This document shows, piece after piece, positions 13,191 to 25,691 of a stretch of 64,000 nt of DNA. Source of the stretch: Stichopus chloronotus (lineage: Eukaryota > Echinodermata > Holothuroidea > Aspidochirotida > Stichopodidae); assembly GCA_021234535.1 (NCBI GenBank), contig CM037836.1:23984769-24048768 (forward strand), in the 5' to 3' direction. A program made the position numbers and the translations under genes. Within the stretch, counting starts at the first letter, position 1. Every line of letters begins with the position of its first letter. The notes beneath the pieces are model-generated. The model searched no databases. It was given only the letters and a program-made list of their open reading frames with translations, and was not told the origin of the DNA.

Positions 13191-14379
13191 TCCAAAACTC
13201 TACTGCAATTTATTTTGCGTATTTTTAATTGAAGCTACAACCTCAGTTATGGAAAAGTATGCGTGACTTTCCCACATAAGATGTATCTGTGTGCAGGATT
13301 TAGGAGAAAAATGCAGGATTCACGCAATCCCGCACCTCCGTGCAAACACTGCTTGGAACTCTTGTTGAATGCCGTCCGTACCTTCTGACAGTTCCATATA
13401 AATAATGCACAGTGACAAGTTAGGAACTTTACACTGATATCCAGTCTGGTGCACATGTCTTACGTGTCCAGGACACACAAATACTATGTCATAAATTATG
13501 AATAAACCATATTCTGCACACTAAGAAATACTTTATGCTAGCCTCAATTCAAAGAACAATGCAGGGAATGCTACACTACACTATTTCCAGGCTCTACAGC
13601 TGTCTGGAGGACTGGTGATCAGATGCCATGTTTGATATGGCACTGTCAACAAGATGTGATGTTCAATCTTGGGTTTGTATGTACCAGCCCATAGTCATGG
13701 GTAAGTAAGAAACAAACCCATGGAAATGACACCAGTGATCATTTCATTTAGCTGGTTTACAGCAAAGATGTTAAATAATGAATGTTTTTCCATTTCTTGA
13801 AAGACTGAACCTTCTATTCAAATGACTCTGCCTCGTTGAATAGAATATCCAGTGCTTCAACTCAAAGAAATTACTCATATCGCATGAATGGAAAACATTC
13901 ATTATTTGTATTCTATGATATCTATACACTACATTACACGTCAATACACTGTACTACACTACTCTGGACCATACCATAGTGGGCATCACAGTAACCACTG
14001 TGGCTACTGAATGTATGTACTGTAGGGCACACTGTACCGTACCTGGATAGATAGTGTAGCACGTGCTACATGCACCATTCAGTTACATGGCACGATGTAA
14101 TGTAAAACAGCACTTATATTTAAAACTCATGGTGGAAGAAATGGCTATACCAGAAAATACCTTTTATGTCCAGTTTTAGGAGGTGGCATTTTTTCTGGCG
14201 TAGATGTCTGCATTTTTGTTTCTCCAACGGTTTGCTGTATCACTTCTTTTTCCTCTCCATATGAGAAACCATCAGGAAGAAGTTGAGATGAAGACCTGCT
14301 CACAAGAATCAAAGGTAAAAGGTGATCCTTTCAGATGTAAATAAGCTGTAATTCTACTGGAGAGAAATTTCACAATGGC
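13191..14379. other. Non-coding stretch before the non-LTR element
   Basis: No supported gene. The stretch 13900-14060 is rich in degenerate TACACTAC/ACTGTA repeats. The last 100-200 bases may be the 5' leader of the downstream retrotransposon, but its 5' end and target duplication could not be placed. Confidence 0.4.
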
Positions 14380-15430
14380 ATGATAATAGTACATGACTTT
14401 AAAGCTGTGGTCACAGTTTGCATTTCCATCCCCACAAAGTCACAGAAAGAACCATATAAAGTTCTAGTTACTGGAATCCAAAAACAATGTCTGAAAAATC
14501 CCAATCAATCGGCAAAACTAATTAAAAACGAAAAACCAAATGCTGAAATTACGTCCATCCGTATAACAAAAAACAATGACATTGAAATTAATGTCAATAC
14601 CAAAGAACAAGCTGACTACCAACTGCAACCCTGGAAACAAAATTCTGACCTTGGAAACCCAAGTCTCAAAATATCAAACCCGAAATCTCCTAAAATGTAT
14701 TGCGTTGCAGTCTGTGGAGTCAATCCTGAAATAAGCGAAAAAGAAATCAAAGTTGAACTCACAGACCAAGGATACAACCCCGTATCAATGAAGAGACTTA
14801 TAAGTAGGCAAAACAGGAATCCAACTTGGAAACTAAAAATTACCCTTGATAACCAAGAAGACCAAAATGACTTGATCAATAACAAACTCTCCCTAGGGTA
14901 TGTCTACCATCGGGTCGAAATATACGATGAACCCCCCAAAATAACCCAATGTTTCAAGTGTCAAGGCTTTGGCCACACCTACAACAACTGCCCCAACGAT
15001 ACAAAAGGCCTTAGATGCAGCGGGCCCCACCGTGTAAAGGAATGTCCAAAGGAAAGAGAAAATAAATGCTGTGCAAACTGTAGTGGAAACCACATTGCAC
15101 TCTATCAAGGGTGCCCTAAATTCCAAGAAAATAGCGCCCCCTGTCACCCAATCCCGACAATCCTATGCTTCTACAGCCACCTCAAACACAAAAATCGAAA
15201 TTTCCAAAAAACTGTCTGTGGAAGACAAAATCCAAATTGCGGCCTTTACTGTTGAAGTTGTTAAAGCTATATTACACAAAGCCAACATTAACATCCCCAC
15301 AGTGGACATACTAAGTTACACTATCATTGCCGCCCTAAACCAATTTGAACTCAAAGTATCTCAACACAAACTACACGACTTAATTTTCCCACCTTCAATA
15401 TTTAGCCCATCCCCACAAAAAGATGGATAA
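14380..15430 (+). pseudogene. Retrotransposon ORF1 (Gag-like, CCHC zinc knuckles), frameshifted
   Basis: Encodes the RNA-binding Gag-like protein of the non-LTR element, expected to form ribonucleoprotein with element RNA. A central segment (14695-14940) resembles the domain that precedes the knuckles in Jockey-type Gag proteins. The first knuckle is CFKCQGFGHTYNNC (14950-14991). The second is damaged: its first Cys is replaced (GLRCSGPHRVKEC). The third is CANCSGNHIALYQGC. The frame breaks in the A-run 15128-15131; the reading frame then continues to the stop at 15428. A one-base gain or two-base loss of A would explain it. The first ATG of the open frame is at 14380; an upstream start cannot be excluded. 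Confidence 0.8.
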
Positions 15431-18230
15431 GTCCACTTCTCACTCCTTAAGCATTCTTCACTTAAACATTAACAGCATCATTCACAAACTTCCCCTTCTT
15501 ATGAATGACCTCGCCCTCCACCAGCCCTCTATTATTTCCATCCAAGAAACTAAACTCGCTCCCAACTCCCATTTCTCCATCCCTGGGTACAATACTTTTA
15601 GAAAAGACATCTCCAACAGAAAGGGTGGTATCATCCTTGCTGTCAAAGATTCTATTCCTGCTGTCAATATCACTAACAACTCTTTTGCCGATCTTCAACT
15701 TCTCGAAATTCTCATTCCCAACAAAAATTCTGATATTAAAATCATTTCCTACTATAATCCCCCCAATCACCCCCTCAGAGAGGCTGCCATACTCCAATGT
15801 AAGAAGAAAAACGCTATCCTTATAGGTGATCTCAGTGTCCACCATATTAACTTTGGCTGTAATAAGACCACTATTCACGGTACCACACTCTTCAACCTCA
15901 TTATCAACCACAACCTTTCTATTCTCAACTTGAACACTAAAACTAGGACAGACCCAAGAAACAACAAACAAGAACTTTTAGATTATGTCATTACAAACAA
16001 TCTTACTGCCAAGTCTCTTTCTAGCATCCACATTTTCGATGATATTGACTACAGTGATCACCATATCATTCTCTCTGCCTTCTCACTTAATCACACCTCC
16101 CTTCTTAAGAAACCTTGCAGATCTCCATACAAGACCAACTGGGTCAACTTTAAAGCCGGCATTGAAAAAGATCTTGCCTCTTCCCCCCTTTTCTCCAAAT
16201 CCTCTTTCTCTTCTTTTGAAGAAATTGATCTCTTTGCCTCTACTCTCTCCACCATTGTCCACAACAACTTCCTCACAAACTGCCCGCCATTGTATCCCCG
16301 AACCAAAAATTGGTCCCTTACTAGTGATATTATGACCCTCATTAAAGCCAGACACAAACTCAGAAGACAATTTAAAGCAACTAGAAATTATTTCCTTAAA
16401 TCCCAAATCAACAAAATTAAAAAAGAGATCAATATTAAAATCAAAGCCCCAAAAAATACTACTTTCATTAAACATTGTACTATGGCTGCCCGGGAAACCG
16501 ATCCCAAACGCTTTTGGAAAAAAATTAGAAATATTCTCAAACCACTTAACAACCCCGACACTGGTTCCACTAACAAATTTCTTCTCGATGATATGAATAA
16601 TAAGATTGTCCATCCCATTAATCAAGTTAATCTTTTTGTCACTACCTTTAAAAACATTTTCTCTACTCCTAATGACCCCCTCTTCGATGACTTCTTTCAA
16701 AGGAAAATTAATACTTTGTCAAAAATTATTCCACTCTTTTCTCACCCTGCCTTGATGGGGACATCTGTCCCTCTGACCCCATTTCCTCCCCAATTTCAAT
16801 CTAGGACTGGTACAGGGCTCTTAAATCCTCTAAAAATTGCTCCCCTCCTGGAAAGGATGGGGTGACCTATATTCTACTTAAAAACTGTCAAATCCTTTTC
16901 GTTGACACTTGCTTCTTTCTCTTCAATCTCCTCCTTAGAATCGGTTACTTCCCTTCCCCTTGGAAATTTGCTATCATTCTCCTTCTTCCTAAACCCAATA
17001 AGAGCCCTTCCAACCCTGTAAATTACCGTCCTATTCGCCTCCTCTCGGCCCTCGGCAAAACCTTTGAAAGAATCATCGATCATAGAATTAGGACCCATTT
17101 GTTTTCCCTGAACTTACTCTCCCCATTCCAATCTGGCTTCCGTGCTGATAGATCAACTATTAACCCAAACTTCCGTCTCACTGAGTCCATCAAGTTACGT
17201 TTCAAGAACAGAAAACACACTGCTGCCCTCTTTCTCGACCTTGAGAAAGCCTTTGACAAAACCTGGCACAATGGGTTGAGGTACAAGTTAACCAAATTCC
17301 ATCTCCCTGTCAATTTCACCCGTCTCCTCTCTTCCTTTCTCACTGACCGGCAAATGCAAATCTCCTTTAATTCCTATCATTCTGCCCCTTTCACGATCAC
17401 AGCCAGCACCCCACAAGACTCTGTTCTCAGTCCCCTTCTTCACTCTCTATATGTCAACGACCTCCCCCACAATAATCCCCTCAATACTAACCTAAGCCAA
17501 TTTGCAGATGACATCGCCCTCTGGTCCACCTCTACCTCTCCCACAAACGCAGTCAATTATATTCAAAGATCTATCTATCATATCGAAACCTGGTGTGCCA
17601 ATTGGCGCATCAAAATCAACCCCCTAAAAAGCAAACTTATCATTTTCTACTATCCTTTCTGCAATAAAAAAAAGGTTCGTGTCCACATTACTCTCTTCAA
17701 TAGCAATCTCAACAACTCCAAAACTGCCACCTTCCTTGGGCTAACCCTGGATGATAAACTCACTTTTAAACCTCATATCAACATTCTTATAGGAAGAGCT
17801 TGGGAACACCTTAAAAGTATCCGCCTTTTAAGCAATTCTAATTGCTTTACCCCTACTATCCTCATCAATATTTACACCTCCAAATTCGCTCTATTTTAAT
17901 GTATGCTAGTATCACATTCCTTAGTGCTCCTCCTTCCACCCTCGCCAAACTCAATTTCATCCACTCCACTGCCCTCCGTATCTGTTTCAAGACCCCCGTT
18001 ATCTCCCTAACAGTTCCCTCTTTGCCCAAGGCAACACTACCCCTCTCTTCCCCCTTCTCCTTAACTTTAATTCCAAGCTTCTCAAAAACAACCTCCTCAA
18101 AGACCTTCTTGTCGCTAAGCTAGCAACCCATTATCTTATCACCACCCTCTCTGTTAATCATACCAAAATCAAGTCCTCGCTCGACACCCTGGGCTTGCTT
18201 CTCTTGGAAGGAGGCCTCTGCCCTGGCACG
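15423..18230 (+). pseudogene. Retrotransposon ORF2 (APE endonuclease + reverse transcriptase), frameshifted
   Basis: The endonuclease spans about 15440-16090, with LNINS, SIQETKL, GDLSVHH (usual form GDFNAHH, so the Asn is changed) and YSDHH. The frame shifts near 16750, and the new frame has a TAG at 16802-16804. The RT follows from PPGKDGV (about 16844): LPKPNKSPSNPVNYRPI, FLDLEKAFDKTWHNG, a degenerate TPQDSVLSPLL (usual PQGSVLSP), and the catalytic FADD in SQFADDIALW (about 17500). A further one-base shift near 17880 leads to ILMYASITFLSAPP, and another near 18005 leads to the C-terminal tail. The protein would act in target-primed reverse transcription; this copy cannot make it. Confidence 0.85.
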
Positions 18231-18259
18231 GGAGGTAGGGTGTTCCCTGGGTTAGGGGT

Positions 18260-18282
18260 CCGGCGACTATTCCAGTCGCCGG
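18260..18282 (+). other. Perfect 9-bp hairpin in element 3' region
   Basis: CCGGCGACT, loop ATTCC, then AGTCGCCGG, a perfect GC-rich stem. It lies just after the ORF2 coding remnant, where some LINEs carry structures recognised by their own RT. The RT-binding role is inference. Confidence 0.7.
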
Positions 18283-18523
18283 GTTTGGCGTGCGTGCGTT
18301 CCCCTTTACTCCCGTCCAGGGTACAGGGCCCCTTATCCCCGTTCCTAGTTTTGTCTTCTGTCCTCTCTCTCTTCCCTTGTCTCTTTCCTCTCAATTCTCT
18401 TTCCTACCATACTCCGGTCTCTGGCTCACACATCAAAATGGCTCTCTTTCCTGTCCATTGTCCCCCTTTTCCACCCCATTTTTGAAACGTCAAATCTTGT
18501 CATTTTCACCAAAATTGCTGCAG

Positions 18524-18544
18524 GAGCTGGGCTCGACCCAGCTC
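18524..18544 (+). other. Second perfect hairpin near element 3' end
   Basis: GAGCTGGG, loop CTCGA, then CCCAGCTC: an 8-bp perfect stem about 240 bases after the first hairpin. It may mark the terminal part of the element's 3' UTR. Confidence 0.65.
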
Positions 18545-18825
18545 GATCAGCTTTGTTCTCCCCCCCCACTGAGTGGCAGCCTTCATCCCTCTCTCCCATC
18601 TGACTTACAAATGCAGTAGCAAAGGTTGGGACTGCTAACTGACAGTACAGAATGGATGTACAGTATATGGGAGATTACATAATCAAAGACTATTTGTGAT
18701 AGTTGATGCGATTGTTGATGTTGATGTGATAATATCGACCGAAGGAAATATTTTTTTTTTTCCAACAGTACCAAATACATTGCAAGAGGAAACAGAGTTG
18801 GGACTTCCTTCTTCCTCATACATAC

Positions 18826-18870
18826 CGTAACGGTGATTGTGAATCAATCCTCCGCCATCTTCCCTCACAC
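18826..18870 (-). CDS. Candidate 45-nt exon, unknown gene
   Basis: On the minus strand an acceptor (TTTCTGTTTTACAG) ends at 18871 and a donor (GTATGT) begins at 18825, enclosing 45 bases that are GC-richer than the flanks. Two of three frames are open; one reads VREDGGGLIHNHRY. A length divisible by three would suit a cassette microexon. It lies downstream, on the same strand, of the large exon at 25692-27545, and one open frame is phase-compatible with the candidate donor there. Nothing else supports it. Confidence 0.25.
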
Positions 18871-20659
18871 CTGTAAAACAGAAAGACCAAATAAGAAAAC
18901 CACTCACATGGAGAGGGGAAGAGTAGCACACATTACAGCTATTCAAAACTGACTGTAAAGAACTTTGAACCAAAAGATAACAAAACAAATATATACCCAT
19001 GTTGATAGAATCCTTAATTGTCCACAAGACTTTTACAAAATGAAAAAATTAATGTTATGATTTCATAATGTGTGGTTAGACACTAGCACCTTACAGATGC
19101 ACAATTAGTATTGCATAGACTGCAAGACAAGAGGATAGACCGGCCTGGAATCATTCAACAAAATCTTGAGATGGACATTACACCAAATCTGCAAGAGCAC
19201 CCTCTACAATTTTAAGTTTGGATCAGCAAGACAGATTCTCTCAGAAGTGGGGCTTAGTTTTCGGTGGCTGACTTAAAATTTCAAATTGAATGCCAAAATA
19301 CACTAGACATACATCCTAAACTACCGCAAAATAGTTGAGACTTAAATGACAATGGTAAACAATGAGAGTAACAAAGATTTAAATGTGGTGCATAATGATG
19401 CATTAAAACCTGTTACATCGACACTTGCAAACATATGCTGTAAGACTCTAGCGAGTATGACATCTTGAGAATGTTGAGTTTTTAAGCTTTTTAATTACTC
19501 TACGAATGGACTACATGACATGGAGTTCACGTTGTTAACGAAATTTACCAATACTGTAGATTACTTCTGAGACGATTCTGCTTTAAAACAAAATAAATGA
19601 ATATATGGCAATGTGTACATATTGATAACTTGACCGAGCTGTGGTGTTTGAGTGAGAGTGATACTTGCATGCTTTGTATGACACTAAACTACGAAAAAAA
19701 AAAATACAGTGATGGAGGCTGCGAATGGTCAGAACAGAAAACCTCTAAAAATGAAAAATAATCAGCAAGACATTAAGTCTTAACAAAGCTGCTTTATTGT
19801 TGATTGATCTTGGAAAAATATTTATGAAGTACATGTGAATTAAAAAACAAAAATGCATATAGTACCAGAAAATGAGAGACAACCATTGTTTCTCTAATTT
19901 CTAAAAATAAAAAAAAAATGTCTCTTTCCTATTGTCTCCTTCCTTCTGAATTTTTTTTTTCTTCTGCCCTCTCCCTCTTCCAGATCCCCTAGTTCCCCTG
20001 ATCCCTTTAAAGGCTCCCTAGTCTACTGCTTGTCTTGCTGACTGACCATCAGCTGATCTTCCCTATTTCTAGTCCCTTTCCTAATCATGTTTTGTTTTGT
20101 TCTTTTGTAACCACTTGATTCTTCTTCTCTTGACCCCCTCACCAAGTCTTGGATTCCAAGTAGATCCCCCTCACCTCTCCTGATGCCATGTAATTGCAAA
20201 AGTTCTAAACTAAAACAAGAACAACGTAAGTGTAGAAAGGATGGGGTTTTTTCTGGTTTTACTAATTGAGACTAACACACATTTATGGCAGTGGCAAAAC
20301 TGAGAGGCAATATCCAAGAGATGGGACAGTGTCCTATCACATAATATAGTAACATAAACTCATACAGCCATCAAACGTTTTTTGGCTTCTCTTGATACAG
20401 CAAACATCAAAACATCAAGTCCACCCCTACCTAATTTCTATACATGTGCCAGTTGTGACATAAAGAGGGCGCTATGTGAGAATCAAGTGAACTCATCAAA
20501 TTTGTTTGGCCACTTGGTCTGTGTTTGCTTGTATTTAATAGTACCATGCATGCACACTTTGGACAATTGTCAAATGCACAAGAATTTGAGACAAACAAGA
20601 GTAATACCCACGTATACATGGATTAAAAATATTTGCAAAGTTCTAAGTGTTTTTAGTTT

Positions 20660-20830
20660 TTGCACCAGGCCCAACATTTGGACATGGGTATCCACTGTCC
20701 GTGGTAAGTATTGCACCTGAGTACCCGGAAATGTAACTTCCATTAGGCTAAAAGTTTGTTGTGGCGAAGTCATAATACAAAACTGCTTTGCATGTTAATA
20801 TAGAACCATGTATCTTACGTTCGAGCATAG
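20660..20830 (+). repeat. Copy A of a dispersed ~170 bp repeat
   Basis: Shares with 24070-24230, in order: a GGGTATCCACTGTC/GGTCCATTGTC block, AACT(T)CC(A/C)GTTA, then TTTGC(A/T)..GCATG(T/C)TAA(T/C)ATAG(A/C)ACCATGTA...TATCTTAC. It is diverged and has no coding content. Confidence 0.5.
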
Positions 20831-23800
20831 CCATCGAGTGTACAGAGGCACACATGGTGAAGTTTTTCACATGTAAGATGTAAGTAGTTATTAAAATGGT
20901 GGATCTAGGTAGAAATGATAGATATCCTTGGTACGGTACACGGTGCAAATACTCCTTTTTCGACACCACCAACTGTACAATAAACATCATAACTAAGTGT
21001 ACCTCCTACGGTGGATTACTTCCCCACTGGCTACCACATGCATGAGAAAAAAGGCATCATTTCCACATGTATTCCACCAAAACTGATTGAAATTTTCACA
21101 TTTTGCCTGAAATGTTGACAACTGCATTGTGTTGGAATTGACCAATCAACTCTTTGCAAACAGCAAAACGGATGATGAACATCGTTAACGGGAAATTGAA
21201 ACACAAAATCCTCAACAAACAGTAAATTCAAAAGAATGTCTCCATTGATGTTATACGGAAATTGGTGATACTTTTGTGTCATGACCAACAAATTAATTTA
21301 TTGCAAGAGTAGATGAATTCAATCACGTTGGAGGCTTCTTCAGGTTTTATAATTTATACTGACTTTTGAGACAACAATCCAGTAAACCCTATGGGCTTTA
21401 CATTTGTCTTATCAATGATGTACACTAGCAAACATCAACATTATTAAAATGAATACATTTCTTCAAGAACAATGAACAATCTATCGAGAGTCTTTCCGCA
21501 AACATTGGTTAACTTTATAAGCTCTAGCTCAAACTGTCAATCCCTTACAGTATGTTGTTGTTGCAGAGATTATGCAAAACAAGCGCACATGAAGAGCCTC
21601 TTACAGGTGGTGGGTCGAGTCAGTCAAGGTGACAAAGTTTAAGTAATTACACAGATTGGTTTAGCGTTGTATCGCAATAACAGCCAATAGCAGAGGTTTG
21701 AGAATATAAGATGACTTAAAAAAAACCCCTCATTTCCATGGTTTTTCACAACTGTGAAAGCCAGTACTCGAGAGAGAAGCAATCAAAATCATCCACGGGG
21801 AAATGTCTCGAGTCCCCCATATTAAAATGCTCTGAAAACTTGTAATGTTAGAAAACATGTATTTGTTTGTGAGTCCCAAGATCTTACTGATTTTGAATAG
21901 CCATCTCAGTGTTTCAGACGAGGTGAGGGTGTAACTCAGAAGCAACAGTATTCTCCATGACTTCCATTGACGGCTTTGAAAACACACACAATGACACAAC
22001 TACAATGACACAAGTACTAACTACAATGGCACAAGTATTCATTCAGAATGCCACAGCAAACACAATGTCTGGTAATTTTTGTAACATTGGTATAAACTCC
22101 GAAGATTTTGGAAATCTATATCAAATACTGAAACAGCTCCCTTAAAGAGAGTGCACTTGGCCATTGCCAAACCAGCTTTCATATGCATGCATCACTATGT
22201 CCAGACCACAATTGTTCTGGCCAATTGCTTAGAGCTACCAAATAGCAGAGCTCTGAGAAACTTGCATAATTTTTAGGTGTAGGAAGGTGGGTGGAGGGGT
22301 GTTCGATGTTCTGCAGCAGAACTTGTGAAGAAAATTAGAGGTACACTTTGCCCGAGAGAGGAAAGGAACAAGCACTCCACCCTGTTTGGTGTAGAAAAAC
22401 AAGTCTGGATAACATACATGTGACAAATGAACTGCACCTAATTCTACTGCAACCTATGTGCTGACGGTATAGTCGCTTCATCATTAATCGTCTACAGTAG
22501 TGTTTGGATCAGGTCCAAAAATATCACTTCTCTAAGGACTTTGAGTGCGTTGTGAGTCATAACATGGCATTTCACTGGGCACGTTAAAGGCATATATATT
22601 TTTACTGACCATAGAAGGGGTTCTTAAATGAAAGACAAAAAATTATCACTGAAGGCATTTCAAACCCCATGTCAATATCTCCTTCCTAACTGAAGATACT
22701 ACGCTTTGAAGAAAACTCCTCTGGTCAAGAATGACTTCCAGTTGGTGCAAGCTTACCAAAATGCCACGTAACAGTGGCAAATTACTGCAAAAAGTCTTTG
22801 TTTTCCTTCCTGAAATTGAAGCCCTCATTCACCTTGAATTTTACACTAGTGAAAACGATGACTGGGTATATTGCAGATTTACCTCAAAATATTGTAGAAA
22901 GCACTAAAAGGTCACATCTCTTAAACAATTATAATGTTTCTTTTATAGTCAGATGATACAGAAGTACAAAGGATATTCAAGTACAGAAGTTGTGCCTGCA
23001 TGACATCACAAATTTCCCATAATGCAATGCACCATTTTGAAGTAGTAGCTTCAAGACGGAACGTGGTAATGAGTTGTGGTTTTTAACTAATGAAGAGAGA
23101 TAAATATTGCTGATTTTTATGAAGAATCAATTTTCTTCAGTCACCAATCTCTTTAATACAAACACTATGTAACTATGTGTCTCAGGTGAAAACATGACAA
23201 TGAAGCTGCTGAGTTGGTCTCGGGTATATGCTGAATTTGCAGCATCTACAGTAGAGTGTGTGGATGAAAATTCCTGATCACTAATGATCACATGACTTTA
23301 ACTATGACATATTCCATAAAGTGATTACATGGGAGAGATAAAAATAGCCATAACCATACAGGCACATTTTAAGAGGAACAACGAACTAAAAAACTGTCTC
23401 TGACTATCCCCAGGGGTGTCCAATCAGCAGTTGTGATAGCAAATGACAATTTTACTGTCTCACTCTGTATATTTAGAACCATATCTGGGATGTTTTTTCA
23501 TCTTACATAGAATGACCAGGTTTTTCACAGTTTTTCAAGAATAATTTCAAACTGTCTAAAAAGAGTAGGGTACCAGAAAAGGAAGTGCTATACAAAGTCT
23601 CTCATATCATGTGCCATACTGTTTACATTAGGTGACAAGATTGATGACCTAATGTCTAAAGATACACATACACAATGCAATATTTAATGTCAACCATAAG
23701 TGGTGACAATGACTTAAAATTTACTTAGGTGGGTACACATTGAATAGGTAGGTCTGGGGTATACAGTGGAGCTGCAAAAGTGTAGGGATAAGGGCCACTA

Positions 23801-24069
23801 TTATCTGCTGAAGACATGTTTTACAGTAATTCACAATGTAGTATAATACAGTAGCTATTACATTATGCAAAGTAACTGTTCCAGGAAAGGAGGGTTAAAT
23901 TGTTAATATCTAACATTACAAATTGTTAAATTTTAAGGCTTGATTGTGATCACGAACTCCCAAAGCACTTTCAAATGTAACAATGCCACTGGCCACCAAA
24001 CAATATAATTGTGAAGCAATAATGAACTGTTATGCAGGGACAGCTCCATCGACAAGGGTGATCAGTCTT

Positions 24070-24230
24070 AACACTGGGTACAGAATTTGAACCTGGGTGC
24101 CAGCGGTCCATTGTCGGTGGGGTATCCAAAATCCAACTCCCGTTAAGCAGCAAGTTCACTGTTAAGTCAAAATACCACATTTTGCTCTGCATGCTAACAT
24201 AGCACCATGTACAGTATCTTACATACATGG
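24070..24230 (+). repeat. Copy B of a dispersed ~170 bp repeat
   Basis: Partner of 20660-20830, best aligned at GCATGCTAACATAGCACCAT. Same orientation; no terminal inverted repeats noticed. Confidence 0.5.
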
Positions 24231-25691
24231 GTATGACAATGAAGTGGTCATACGGTAGTTGGGAGAAAGTAACATTTTCAGTTTTCTGTTACATGCACAT
24301 CGCACATAAGTGAAACTTGAAATCCAGGTAGAAATTTCACAGCAAGGTCCCTGACATCGTCCAAAGGTAGACAATTTTCCGTTCCCCAAAATTCTCTGGT
24401 CTCCCCTGTACCCACCCCCTTCCTCGACCATAAATGTACGAATGCTACGATGCAAATCACAAACAGGCAGAACTTTGAGAACTGTGGTGTGACTAAACAT
24501 AAGACCAAAAAAATTATTTTTAGAGTACATCTACCATAAATGTCAGTTTACTGTACAAATGAAGATGAAAACACAAGATGCACAAATGTATTAGTCGCAT
24601 AGTTTTGAAGGATTTTGCTGATTGTTGAAGAAATAAATTAAACTTTAAAACAAAAGACACGCACAAAAAATAATGAACAAGGATTAGAAAATAAGATTGT
24701 ATACTGTACCAGATGGTGTTGCATATTTATTGCTGCTGTGGAATATTATTACCTCAACTAATCAGCAGAAGAAAAGCTTTAAAATGAGTCATGCAGAAAT
24801 AGGGTGTGCGGAGGGTGTGCAACAAAGATCTAGTGAAAGAAATGAGAATGCGATAAAATTCTTAAATCAGTCATTGGAAAAATTTATTGCAAATGTGCTA
24901 AAAATAACAAACAAAAAAGTTAATGTTTGATAGACACTTATAGCACATAAAGGAGCAAAAAACAATAGTGCACTTAAAGATGAAAAGAAAACAGCATCTC
25001 TTTACTTTTTGCACAAAACATTTCACGTAAATACTGAAAATCTTTCTACTGCAAATGGAAATTTCAGAGATCATGCTTCACACCAAAACTGGTAACCTAA
25101 GAAATGCTTTCTTTATTACTAATTCATTCAAACTCTGTTGCGTATTTTAGTAAAACGCCATTTGTCAACCTTACCGTTAAAGATGGTGTGCAATATTCTT
25201 TGGTGTCATTTTTAATTTTTGTACTCCTCAAGAGTGAGTGCTAGAACACGAGGAATGCATTTTTTATCGGTCATTTAATATGATATACTGTTCACCTAGA
25301 AGCAAATGTGCACAATCTGAGGAGTACACAGCTCTGCAGAAATGACTGAAAGTGAGTCTTTCAGACGATGCAGCCCAGTTCAGTTGCAATGTAGAAGATT
25401 TCAGGGGGGACTGTGAAAGCTGCATCAGTACGGAAAGTTTAAGTCTGCTAAAGTCAGGGAAACTTTCGAAAGAGAAATTTAAACGGGCGTTATTTCGCGC
25501 TAGCATTTCCCTCTAACAGAAACAACTGGCCTCTAAATGCTGCTGGGTGCATGTGTGATTAATTTCAAACAAAAAGTTAACGTTTCTACTGACGTGTTAA
25601 GGAACTAAGTAACACACTGCAGCAACATCTTTGTACATATTAACAGATGTATACAAAAGCTGCTTAATTCTTTGATGTAGTTAGTTACTAC

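Larger units (their letters stand above)
14380..18560 (+). mobile_element. Degraded Jockey-like non-LTR retrotransposon
   Basis: Two overlapping ORFs in typical LINE order: a Gag-like ORF1 with zinc knuckles, then ORF2 with an APE-type endonuclease and reverse transcriptase. ORF1 stop and ORF2 start overlap (ATG at 15423, ORF1 stop at 15428-15430). There is no RNase H region after the RT, which fits the Jockey/CR1 group rather than I/LOA. The plus strand is strikingly C/T-rich through ORF2. A 3' region with two perfect hairpins follows. Several frameshifts and a nonsense codon make it inactive. No target duplication or tail was identified, so both outer ends are approximate. Confidence 0.85.
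18871..25689. other. Non-coding stretch (possible intron), scattered repeats
   Basis: No firm gene. A pyrimidine-rich tract occupies about 19920-20190. Two diverged copies of one repeat lie at about 20660-20830 and 24070-24230 in the same orientation. A minus-strand ORF at 24278-24508 ends with a plausible-looking peptide (ENCLPLDDVRDLAVKF) next to the second repeat copy; it may be transposon-derived or chance. If the exon at 25692 and the microexon at 18826 belong together, this would be an intron of about 6.8 kb. Confidence 0.4.

Noticed and set aside
15462..15971. Long minus-strand ORF opposite the endonuclease
   Set aside because: Shadow of the retrotransposon ORF2 on the other strand; the C/T-rich coding strand leaves its complement poor in stops.
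16083..16700. 205-codon minus-strand ORF opposite ORF2
   Set aside because: Same strand-bias artefact; the plus frame carries the recognisable element motifs.
18195..18619. Plus-strand ORFs rich in Pro/Leu/Ser at the element 3' end
   Set aside because: Only the first part can be the ORF2 tail; the rest is translated pyrimidine-rich UTR.
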